Assembly (NCBI GenBank): GCA_026692885.1
Contig: JAPLNJ010000896.1
Location: 1-13,154 of the forward strand
Source: Planctomycetota bacterium
GTDB taxonomy: Bacteria; Planctomycetota; Planctomycetia; Pirellulales; Pirellulaceae
Length of the DNA stretch: 13,154 nt
Direction: 5' to 3'
Shown here: piece by piece, positions 1 through 6,444 of the stretch
Position numbering within the stretch: position 1 is the first letter of the stretch
Layout: every line of letters begins with the position of its first letter
Position numbers and translations under genes: made by a program
Notes under the pieces: generated by a model
The model's database searches: none
Seen by the model: only the letters and a program-made list of their open reading frames with translations
Told to the model about the DNA's origin: nothing

Positions 1-356
1 AGCCCTTCCACCCAGCGCATCTTCAAGATCGGCACCCACTGGTCGCCGACGCGCAGGCCCGGCTCGACAACCTGAAATTCGACGGTGAACGGCAGGCGCG
101 CCTGGTACAGATGCGAGCTGATTTCCCGGTAGCGCTCACGCAGCCGCGGCGTTTCCTTGACGAAGCACTTGACGGCCCAGGTATTCCCGGTTTGGGGACA
201 ATGGACCCGATAGACGTCGGCGAAGCAGCAGGCCCACACCAGAGGCAGCCCGAAGACGTTGACCGCCAGTTCCCCGCTGCGCAGTTCCTCGTCGCTGACG
301 CACTGCCGCAGGTTCTGAATCGCTTCGTTGTATTGCGTCCGTTGAGGAGCAGGCAT
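1..356 (-). CDS. protein-kinase-like domain protein, partial (runs off left edge)
   Basis: This minus-strand frame opens with ATG at 354-356 and stays open for 118 codons to the window edge, so only the N-terminus is visible. Residues 58-66 (GNTWAVKCF) look like the beta-3 strand of a protein kinase N-lobe, with K63 as the ATP-binding lysine. Residues 72-79 (LRERYREI) could be the start of helix C, and residues 108-118 end in VPILKMRWVEG, resembling a hinge approach. I associate this combination with kinase-like proteins of planctomycetes. The catalytic loop and DFG motif would lie outside the window, so activity cannot be judged. It starts 24 nt after the permease stop on the same strand, so it is probably the third gene of that unit. 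No clear Shine-Dalgarno precedes the ATG. Confidence 0.7.
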   Translation of the reverse strand, partial: MPAPQRTQYNEAIQNLRQCVSDEELRSGELAVNVFGLPLVWACCFADVYRVHCPQTGNTWAVKCFVKETPRLRERYREISSHLYQARLPFTVEFQVVEPGLRVGDQWVPILKMRWVEG

Positions 357-380
357 AATCGCGAATTGTACTATGGGTTC

Positions 381-1121
381 TTAGAACCAAACCATCCTGA
401 CGGCGGCGATGCCAGCCAGCATCAGCACGATGGTGTCGAACACGCGCTGGGGGATTAGCCCGATGAATCGTACGCCGAGCAGCGCGCCCACGAAGACGCC
501 CGGAACCAGCAGCAGATTAAAGCGGAGCGTCCCCGGCGTAATCATCCCCAGCAGCCAGTAGAGCGGGAGCTTGCTCACGTTCATGAAGAAGAAGAACCAA
601 GCGGCAGTGCCCATGAACTGGAGTTTGTCCAGCCGCTTGCTGACCAGATACACGCTCATAACCGGCCCTGCAGCGTTGCTGACCGTCGTGGCAAAGCCCG
701 CGAGTACGCCGGTGACAGCCACGAACCCCGTGTGCTCCGAAAACCGGTCCCAGCCGAACCGTTGCCGACTGATCTGCACCGCCAGAAGCAGCAGAATAAT
801 GCTGCCGATCAGGAGTTTCAACACCGCGTCCTCGACCAGCCAAAGCACGATGTAGCCCGGCACCATGCCCGCCGCGACATAGGGAAACAACTGCAACAAC
901 CTCTGCCAGTCCGCATGCCGACGGTAATAGGAAATCGCGAACAGATCGCCCACGATCAGCAGCGGCACGATGGCGCCGACCGACATCTTCGTGTCGGCCG
1001 GAAAGGCTTCTGACATCAGGGCCACGGCCGGCAGGCCGGCACCCGGCAGGCCGGTCTTCGAGAAGCCCACCAGCAAAGCGGAGCCGCCTCCCAACAAGAG
1101 CGAAATCATTCCGGGCTTCAT
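381..1121 (-). CDS. TauE/SafE family sulfite exporter-like permease
   Basis: An inner-membrane protein of 246 residues, rich in hydrophobic segments (about 5-20, 46-64, 78-96, 100-117, 131-160, 170-192, 201-222 and 228-245). That fits the roughly eight-helix fold of the TauE/SafE (DUF81) family, which exports sulfite, sulfoacetate or other small organic anions. Family-like signatures are GFSKTGLPGAG at residues 19-29 in the first half and TTVSNAAGP at 145-153 at the start of the second half, reflecting the internal duplication. I chose the ATG at 1119-1121 because it overlaps the isomerase stop as ATGA, a classic translational-coupling arrangement. An in-frame ATG at 1142 would lie inside the isomerase gene. 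The substrate is unknown; its place behind a sugar-phosphate isomerase suggests an organic acid as readily as sulfite. Confidence 0.85.
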   Translation of the reverse strand: MKPGMISLLLGGGSALLVGFSKTGLPGAGLPAVALMSEAFPADTKMSVGAIVPLLIVGDLFAISYYRRHADWQRLLQLFPYVAAGMVPGYIVLWLVEDAVLKLLIGSIILLLLAVQISRQRFGWDRFSEHTGFVAVTGVLAGFATTVSNAAGPVMSVYLVSKRLDKLQFMGTAAWFFFFMNVSKLPLYWLLGMITPGTLRFNLLLVPGVFVGALLGVRFIGLIPQRVFDTIVLMLAGIAAVRMVWF

Positions 1122-1942
1122 CGGGCCAAAGCCTTCAGGCACTGCTGCAGGTAGGCGATGCTGTCGTGCGCCAGCGATTCCACCCCCGGCTCGTAGTCGA
1201 ACACTTCGACCGAAACCCAGCCCTGGTAGTTGATCTCTTGCAGCACCTGCAGAATCGGCTTGAAATCCAACTCGCCCATGCCCGGTCCGCGCCGGTTCGG
1301 ATCGTTGGCGTGGAAATGTACGAACCGATTGGCGTTGTCACGGATGATATCCACCACGGGCTTTGATTCGGTGGACATCGCCTTCACGTCCAGGTGCAGG
1401 CGGCAGCTCGGGGAGTCCACGAGCTGGAGCAGTTCGACCGCGGCGTCGGCCGTCCGCAGGAAGTCGCCCTCTTGCGGTCCCAGCGGTTCGACAGCCAGAG
1501 TCACGCCGCATTCTTCCAGCGTCGGCACAAAGCCGCGAATGACCTCTGCCGCAAATTGCAGCGCCTGTTCGTGAGACACGCCGGGCAGCAAATTGCGTTG
1601 TTTCGGCGAACCCAGCACCAGGATCTGCCCGCCCAGATCTCGGCACAAACGGGCCAGTTCGGCGAAATATTCGCTGGTCTTGCGGCGTACGGCGGCATCG
1701 GGCGTCGTCAGGTAGTAACCCTCCGTGAACGCCAGCAGCCAGTGCAGTCCGACCACCTCCAAGCCGGCGTCTGACGCCTGCTGGCGAAGCTGGACTCGCT
1801 GCGCAGCAGAGATCTCGTAGGCGCTGGTGGCAATTGTAAACGGCGCAAACTCGATGCCGGTGTAGCCGCACTGCCGGGCCAAGGCAAACGCCCGGTCGAA
1901 CGGCCAGTTCTGGAACGTTTCGTTGCAAATGGCGAATTTCAT
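1118..1942 (-). CDS. sugar phosphate isomerase/epimerase (xylose isomerase-like TIM barrel)
   Basis: A 274-residue protein of the AP-endonuclease-2/xylose-isomerase-like TIM barrel family, which includes hydroxypyruvate isomerase and D-tagatose/D-psicose 3-epimerase. The expected metal-site pattern is visible: E152 in AVEPLGP, D185 in LHLDVKA, H211 in the VHFHANDPN stretch and E246 in SVEVFDYEPG. The N-terminal MKFAICNETF and the GYTGIEFAPF segment (residues 26-35) are the first two barrel strands. No signal peptide is seen, so it is probably cytosolic. It is the first gene of a minus-strand unit, overlapping the permease by 4 nt as ATGA. No strong Shine-Dalgarno precedes the ATG at 1942. Fold and enzyme class are firm; the sugar or hydroxy-acid substrate is not determined. 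Confidence 0.85.
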   Translation of the reverse strand: MKFAICNETFQNWPFDRAFALARQCGYTGIEFAPFTIATSAYEISAAQRVQLRQQASDAGLEVVGLHWLLAFTEGYYLTTPDAAVRRKTSEYFAELARLCRDLGGQILVLGSPKQRNLLPGVSHEQALQFAAEVIRGFVPTLEECGVTLAVEPLGPQEGDFLRTADAAVELLQLVDSPSCRLHLDVKAMSTESKPVVDIIRDNANRFVHFHANDPNRRGPGMGELDFKPILQVLQEINYQGWVSVEVFDYEPGVESLAHDSIAYLQQCLKALAR

Positions 1943-1968
1943 GCTGACTATGGTATCCGAGTTAGGAC

Positions 1969-1997
1969 GGCATACAACCGGGCTAGTGCTTTGTCAA
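1969..1997 (-). promoter_or_regulatory. candidate sigma70-type promoter for the isomerase-permease-kinase unit
   Basis: Read on the minus strand, a perfect TTGACA (1992-1997) is followed after 17 nt by TATGCC (1969-1974), of which only TAT matches the -10 consensus. The predicted start of transcription is about 20 nt upstream of the isomerase ATG. Position and spacing are right; the -10 element is weak. Confidence 0.45.
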
Positions 1998-2023
1998 ATC
2001 CCGGCTGGAGAGCCGACATGCGG

Positions 2024-2052
2024 TTGCAGGGTTGGCTCGCAGTCGGCATACT
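2024..2052 (+). promoter_or_regulatory. weak candidate promoter for tyrS
   Basis: TTGCAG (2024-2029) and CATACT (2047-2052) are separated by 17 nt, about 50 nt upstream of the tyrS ATG. Only three and four bases match consensus. It lies in the 159-nt divergent spacer next to the better minus-strand promoter. I see no T-box-like leader here. Confidence 0.25.
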
Positions 2053-2101
2053 GCTCAGATTCTACGCGGCGGCCAATCCACGGCAACTGGGATGACAGAC
2101 G

Positions 2102-3415
2102 ATGAGTGATATCTTCACCGACCTGGCCTGGCGAGGGCTTGTCCATCAGGCGACCGACGAACGACACTTGAGCCAGTGGCTGCAGACCGGTTCGCGCACG
2201 TTGTACGTGGGATTCGACCCGACCGCCGACACACTGCACGTGGGCAGCCTGCTGCCGCTATTGCTGCTGCGGCGTTTTCAACAAGCGGGTCATCGGCCGA
2301 TCGCGCTGGTGGGCGGCGCCACGGGGATGATCGGCGATCCCAGCGGCAAGAGCGAGGAACGCAATCTGCTGTCGGTCGAAGCGTTGCGCGCGAATGTCGC
2401 CGGACTGGAACGGCAAATGCGGCAGTTCCTGGATTTCGACTGCGGCGCTAACTCGGCCGTGCTGGTCAATAATTTTGACTGGATGCAACGGTTCAGCTAC
2501 CTCGATTTCCTGCGCGACGTGGGCAAGAACTTTCCGGTCAACGTGATGCTGGCCAAGGATTCGGTCAAGGCCCGGCTGGAACGTACCGACAGCGGGATCA
2601 GCTATACCGAGTTCAGCTACATGTTGCTGCAGGCTTACGACTTTGCGTACCTGAGCGAGCACTACGACTGCGAATTACAGGTCGGTGGGAGCGATCAGTG
2701 GGGCAACATCACGACCGGCATCGATCTGGCCAGGCGGATGCGCGGCGTGCAACTCTACGGCCTGACCTGCCCGTTGCTGACTAAGAGCGACGGTTCGAAG
2801 ATGGGCAAGACGGAGAAGGGCGCGATTTGGCTGTCGGCCGCACGGACCAGTCCTTACCTGTTTTACCAGTACTGGTTCAACGTGGCGGATGATGATGCGG
2901 GCAAGTGCCTGCGCTTTCTGACGGAGTTGCCGCACGAGGAAATCGCATCGCTCGACACCGCGCGGCAACAGGAGCCGCATCTGCGAGTGAGCCAGAAACG
3001 CTTAGCCGAAGCGCTGACGCGATTGGTGCATGGCGAGCAGGGACTGACCACCGCTCAGCGGGCGACGGCGGTCTTCTTTGGCGCCGAGATCGACAACCTG
3101 AACGACGCGCAGTTGGTCGAGATCTTTGCGGACGTCCCCAGCCAGCAACTGCCGCGCGAGCGTCTGGGCGGCGCACCGTCGCATGACCGAACTCGAAGCT
3201 CGCTTGACGGCCGCAGACTTAGCCAGCGAGACAGTCATCGTCTTGCGCAGCGGCAAGAAGCGTTACGCGTTGCTACGGTTCATGGATTAGCGAGTCTCAC
3301 GCCGTCAGCGGGTTCACTTTTTCCGGATCGATCCCCAGGTCTTCGATGGCCCGGGCCACGGTCTTGGCATCCAACTCGCCGCGGCGGTGCAGACGGTACA
3401 GGGCGGTCAGCGTAA
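2102..3415 (+). CDS. tyrS: tyrosyl-tRNA synthetase with frameshifted, truncated S4 domain
   Basis: Class I synthetase that attaches tyrosine to tRNA-Tyr in the cytosol. The HIGH-type motif is HVGS (residues 46-49), the tyrosine-site segment is QVGGSDQWGNI (193-203), and the KMSKS-type loop is KMGKT (233-237). The core and linker read normally to RLGG at about residue 357. The S4 RNA-binding domain should follow, but the frame shifts at 3165-3177 and continues with an unrelated arginine-rich tail to a stop at 3415, which lies inside aceE on the other strand. The genuine end of the protein is found in another frame at 3177-3290. About 30 S4 residues are missing; the lost length must be 2 modulo 3. 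The start is supported by the typical MSDIF-like N-terminus; its Shine-Dalgarno is weak. The break may be a real deletion or an assembly error. Confidence 0.88.
   Translation: MSDIFTDLAWRGLVHQATDERHLSQWLQTGSRTLYVGFDPTADTLHVGSLLPLLLLRRFQQAGHRPIALVGGATGMIGDPSGKSEERNLLSVEALRANVAGLERQMRQFLDFDCGANSAVLVNNFDWMQRFSYLDFLRDVGKNFPVNVMLAKDSVKARLERTDSGISYTEFSYMLLQAYDFAYLSEHYDCELQVGGSDQWGNITTGIDLARRMRGVQLYGLTCPLLTKSDGSKMGKTEKGAIWLSAARTSPYLFYQYWFNVADDDAGKCLRFLTELPHEEIASLDTARQQEPHLRVSQKRLAEALTRLVHGEQGLTTAQRATAVFFGAEIDNLNDAQLVEIFADVPSQQLPRERLGGAPSHDRTRSSLDGRRLSQRDSHRLAQRQEALRVATVHGLASLTPSAGSLFPDRSPGLRWPGPRSWHPTRRGGADGTGRSA
3177..3290 (+). pseudogene. tyrS: displaced C-terminal end of tyrS (S4 domain tail)
   Basis: In a frame different from the main tyrS frame this stretch reads RRMTELEARL, then SETVIVLRSGKKRYALL, ending FMD and TAG at 3288-3290. 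This is what the last strand of the TyrS S4 domain looks like (compare the RRGKKNYCL-type ending of the E. coli enzyme). Its stop lies 6 nt before the aceE stop on the opposite strand, a sensible convergent junction, whereas the frameshifted tyrS tail would overlap aceE by 119 nt. I therefore take 3290 as the ancestral end. It is not a gene on its own. Confidence 0.8.
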
Positions 3416-6032
3416 TGCACTCGCCATCCACCTCGAAGTGCCGCCGCAGGTCCTCGCGGGTGTCGCTACGGCCCAAGCCGTCGCACCCCAGAACCGCGTA
3501 ATCGCCGGGGATCCAGGGGCGGACTTGCTCCGCCACAGCCCGCACGTAGTCCAAGGCGGCCACCCACACACCCTGCTCGCCTTGCAGGGCCTTTTGCAAA
3601 TACGAGGTGCGCCGGGATGCCGTCGGATGCAACATGTTCCACCGCTCGCACGCCTGAGCCTCGCGGGCCAGTTGCGTGTAGCTGGTGACGCTCCAGACGG
3701 TGCTGGAGACCTGATACTTTTCGGCCAGGAGTTCCTGGGCACGAAGCGCAGCGCGGAGGATGGTCCCACTGCCGAATAAGTTCACCCGGTGCTTGGGCGA
3801 AGCGGCCTCCCGCGTCCGTACCGGGTAGATCCCCCGGAGGATGCCCTCCTCGACGCCCGGCGGCATCTCCGGCATCTCGTAGGTCTCGTTGCAGGCCGTG
3901 ATGTAGTAGATGGCCGTCTCGCCCTGCTGATACAGCTTCTGCAGTCCGTCCATCACAATCACGGCCGTCTCATAGACGTAGGCCGGGTCGTACGCCCGCA
4001 CGGTGGGGAACGCGATCGCGTTGAGCAGACTCTGCCCGTCCTGGTGCTGAAGTCCCTCGCCGTTGAGCGTGGTGCGGCCAGCGGTGCCGCCGATCAGGAA
4101 CCCCTTGGCCCGAATGTCGCTGGCGGCCCAAATCAGATCGCCGATGCGTTGGAAGCCGAACATGGAATAGTAGAGGTAGAAGGGGATCATGTTCACGCCG
4201 TGCTGGCTGTACGCCGTGCCCGCGGCGATGAACGAGGACATCGATCCGGCCTCCGTCAGTCCTTCTTCGAGCAGTTGTCCGTCGGTCGCTTCCTTGTAGT
4301 ACATCAGTTGCTCGGAGTCGACCGGCTCGTAAAGTTGCCCGGCGTGGTTATAGATCCCGTACTTGCGGAACATGCCTTCCATGCCGAAGGTCCGCGATTC
4401 GTCGGGCACGATCGGCACGACTTGCTTGCCCACTCGCGGGTCGCGGCAGAGTCGATCTAAGAGCCGGACGACGCCCATCGTGGTGGACATTTCCTTGCCC
4501 TTACTGCCTTCCAGGAACTCCTGGTACTCAGCCAGACTCGGCACTTCGATCGTCGGTATCGTGGTCGAGCGACTGGGGACAAAGCCGCCCAGAGTCTGGC
4601 GTCGTTCGAGCAGATAGCGAATCTCAGGACTGTCGTCGGCGGGCCGATAGAACGGCGCCGTGGCCACGTCGTCGTCCGAGATGGGGATCCCAAACCGGCT
4701 ACGGAACTCGCGCAGTTCCTCAAAATTCGCCTTCTTCTTGTTATGCGCGATGTTCTTGCCTTCGCCGGCCTCGCCCAGTCCGTAGCCCTTGATGGTCTTG
4801 GCCAGAATCACCGTCGGCCGGCCGTGGCACTCGACGGCAGCCTTGTAAGCGGCGAAGACCTTCTCCGGGTCGTGGCCGCCACGGCGCATCTTCTCCAATT
4901 TCTCGTCCGAGTAGTTCTCGACCAATTGCAGCAGCTCGGGATACTTGCCGAAGAAATGCTCGCGGATGTACGCCCCCGGCATGGCGGTGTATTTCTGGTA
5001 CTGGCCGTCGACCACCTCTTCCATGCGTTTTACCAACAGGCCGGTCTTGTCTTTGGCCAACAGCGCATCCCAGTCGTCGCCCCAAACCACCTTGATCACG
5101 TTCCAGCCGGCGCCGCGGAACAGAGCTTCCAGTTCCTGGATGATCTTGCCGTTACCGCGAACCGGGCCGTCCAGTCGCTGGAGGTTGCAGTTGATCACAA
5201 AGGTCAGATTATCGAGCTTCTCGCGGGCTGCCAGTGTGATCGCGCCCAGCGATTCCGGCTCATCGGTCTCGCCGTCGCCCAGAAAAGCCCAGACTCTCTG
5301 CCGAGACGTGTCTTTGATGCCCCGATCTTGCAGGTACTCGTTAAAGCGGGCCTGATAGATCGCCATGATCGGTCCGAGCCCCATCGACACCGTGGGGAAT
5401 TCCCAGAAACCCGGCATCAGCCAAGGGTGCGGATAAGACGACAGACCGCCGCCGGGCTGCAACTCGCGGCGAAAGTTCAGCAGTTGTTCTTCGCTCAGCC
5501 GGCCTTCGAGGAAGGCCCGCGCATACATGCCCGGAGCCGCGTGTCCCTGGAAGTAGACCAAGTCGCCGTCGTCGCCGTGTTCACCGCGGCCGCGAATGAA
5601 GTGATTCAGGGCCACTTCGTAGAGCGTGGCGGCGGAGGCGTAGGTCGAGATGTGGCCCCCGATGCCGTCCGACTCTTTGTTCGCCCGCACCACCCTGGCC
5701 ATGGCGTTCCAGCGAATGATGCTCTTGATCCGTCGCTCGATCTCGCGATTGCCAGGGTACGATGGTTGGCGTTCCGCGGTAATCGTGTTGACGTAGGGCG
5801 TGTTGGCATGCAGCGGCGTATCCACGCCGTCCAGTTGTGCCTTTTCCTCGATCAGGCCCACCAAGTACTTGGCGCGATCGGCCCCTTTGGTCTCCAGCAC
5901 ATAATTCAACGAATCGAGCCACTCGGCCGTTTCCGTGGGGTCGGGATCGACGAAGCCCGGGTTGGCGAACAGGTCGCTCACGGATTCCATGGCGGCTGCT
6001 GTGGGCACCTCGACGGTATTGTCATCGACCAT
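3297..6032 (-). CDS. aceE: pyruvate dehydrogenase E1 component, homodimeric type
   Basis: A 911-residue thiamine-diphosphate enzyme that decarboxylates pyruvate and passes the acetyl group to the lipoyl arm of E2. Length and organisation match the single-chain AceE class. The ThDP-binding motif spans GDGETDEPES (252-261) to NCNLQRLDGP (281-290). Residues 161-170 (FQGHAAPGMY) and the HPWLMPGFWEFPTVSMGLG region (about 202-220) belong to the N-terminal transketolase-like domain, and the MGMEG/GSMSSF-like stretches near 560-620 to the pyrimidine-binding domain. The acidic N-terminus fits the E2-docking segment. The ATG at 6030-6032 has only a weak AGGG upstream. It lies 412 nt downstream of lpdA on the same strand, across a palindrome-rich gap, and no E2 gene lies beside it. 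Confidence 0.96.
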   Translation of the reverse strand: MVDDNTVEVPTAAAMESVSDLFANPGFVDPDPTETAEWLDSLNYVLETKGADRAKYLVGLIEEKAQLDGVDTPLHANTPYVNTITAERQPSYPGNREIERRIKSIIRWNAMARVVRANKESDGIGGHISTYASAATLYEVALNHFIRGRGEHGDDGDLVYFQGHAAPGMYARAFLEGRLSEEQLLNFRRELQPGGGLSSYPHPWLMPGFWEFPTVSMGLGPIMAIYQARFNEYLQDRGIKDTSRQRVWAFLGDGETDEPESLGAITLAAREKLDNLTFVINCNLQRLDGPVRGNGKIIQELEALFRGAGWNVIKVVWGDDWDALLAKDKTGLLVKRMEEVVDGQYQKYTAMPGAYIREHFFGKYPELLQLVENYSDEKLEKMRRGGHDPEKVFAAYKAAVECHGRPTVILAKTIKGYGLGEAGEGKNIAHNKKKANFEELREFRSRFGIPISDDDVATAPFYRPADDSPEIRYLLERRQTLGGFVPSRSTTIPTIEVPSLAEYQEFLEGSKGKEMSTTMGVVRLLDRLCRDPRVGKQVVPIVPDESRTFGMEGMFRKYGIYNHAGQLYEPVDSEQLMYYKEATDGQLLEEGLTEAGSMSSFIAAGTAYSQHGVNMIPFYLYYSMFGFQRIGDLIWAASDIRAKGFLIGGTAGRTTLNGEGLQHQDGQSLLNAIAFPTVRAYDPAYVYETAVIVMDGLQKLYQQGETAIYYITACNETYEMPEMPPGVEEGILRGIYPVRTREAASPKHRVNLFGSGTILRAALRAQELLAEKYQVSSTVWSVTSYTQLAREAQACERWNMLHPTASRRTSYLQKALQGEQGVWVAALDYVRAVAEQVRPWIPGDYAVLGCDGLGRSDTREDLRRHFEVDGECITLTALYRLHRRGELDAKTVARAIEDLGIDPEKVNPLTA

Positions 6033-6112
6033 AAGCTAAACCCTGTGCTGGAGAGCCGCCGTCTTGCTGCGCTCGGCCGCAACCGAAAGAAGCCGACGGC
6101 GTCGGTTTGACA

Positions 6113-6161
6113 TTCTCCCCTCGCCCCTGTACGCAGGGGAGAGGGGCCGGGGGTGGCCCGC
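6113..6161. repeat. REP-like hairpin, left copy
   Basis: CCCCTCGCCCCTG (6117-6129), tetraloop TACG and CAGGGGAGAGGGG (6134-6146) form a 13-bp stem with one mismatch, followed by a GGGGGTGGCCCGC tail. The reverse complement of 6343-6390 gives the same layout with the mismatch at the same position. The CCCCTC/GAGGGG type is a common dispersed repeat in GC-rich bacterial genomes. Confidence 0.7.
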
Positions 6162-6221
6162 ATAAAACAGCGTCGCGAGGCAGGCCAGAGTTTGTTCCAC
6201 TTCCGTTCTGCCCGTAGACAT

Positions 6222-6316
6222 GGGTCAGTCCTTCAAATTTCAGTTTTTTGCGGCCTCTGGGCAACGAGAGTGGTGCGTCTCGCCGCCGCAAAAACTGAAA
6301 TTTGAACGACTGACCC
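6222..6316. repeat. long near-perfect palindrome (33-nt arms)
   Basis: The left arm 6222-6254 and right arm 6285-6316 are inverse complements except for one substitution and one base of length difference in a T/A run. The core TTCAAATTTCAGTTTTT is AT-rich, unlike its surroundings, and each arm closes with GCGGC. The 30-nt loop (6255-6284) is not itself repeated. It could be a miniature element remnant or a strong RNA hairpin in the lpdA-aceE transcript. There is no terminal U-tract, so it is not a standard intrinsic terminator. Confidence 0.85.
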
Positions 6317-6342
6317 TAGCCGCTGTTTCCGCCCAGTTTTGC

Positions 6343-6390
6343 GCGGCCCACCCGCAACCCCTCTCCCCGGGATACCGGGGCGAGGGGAAC
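6343..6390. repeat. REP-like hairpin, right copy (inverted)
   Basis: CCCCTCTCCCCGG (6358-6370), tetraloop GATA and CCGGGGCGAGGGG (6375-6387) form a 13-bp stem with one mismatch, preceded by GCGGCCCACCCGC. It mirrors the left copy at 6113-6161, so the pair forms a BIME-like arrangement around the central palindrome. Confidence 0.7.
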
Positions 6391-6398
6391 TGCTGGAG

Positions 6399-6429
6399 GA
6401 CACTTAGGACCGGCGTATCAATAAGTGTC
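6399..6429. repeat. 8-bp inverted repeat beside the lpdA stop codon
   Basis: GACACTTA (6399-6406) and TAAGTGTC (6422-6429) are perfect inverse complements with a 15-nt loop, 15 nt beyond the lpdA stop. It may act as an mRNA 3' end or processing hairpin. It lacks a U-tract. Confidence 0.5.
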
Positions 6430-6444
6430 GCAAGTATACCGTCG

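Larger units (their letters stand above)
6033..6444. other. palindrome-rich intergenic region between lpdA and aceE
   Basis: No gene is supported in these 412 nt. They hold two REP-like hairpins in opposite orientation, one long near-perfect palindrome between them and a short stem next to the lpdA stop, each listed separately. I see no convincing consensus promoter for aceE here, so aceE is either read through from lpdA or uses a promoter I cannot recognise. Confidence 0.75.

Noticed and set aside
136..390. An 84-codon minus-strand frame near the left edge
   Set aside because: It overlaps the kinase-like frame in another phase; that frame has kinase-like residues and runs to the edge, while this product is only arginine-rich.
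1943..2101. A T-box leader upstream of tyrS
   Set aside because: The spacer is only 159 nt, and I see no T-box sequence or terminator hairpin with a U-tract.
3177..3415. The C-terminal extension of the open tyrS frame as a real new domain
   Set aside because: The residues are arginine- and serine-rich without pattern, overlap aceE antisense, and the genuine TyrS ending is present in a neighbouring frame.
4743..6110. A 455-codon open frame on the plus strand opposite aceE
   Set aside because: It is fully antisense to the clear aceE gene, has no recognisable motif, and such long antisense frames are expected from GC-rich codon use.
6113..6390. A CRISPR array made of the repeated palindromes
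   Set aside because: There are only two REP-like copies, in opposite orientation, without regular spacers or neighbouring cas genes.
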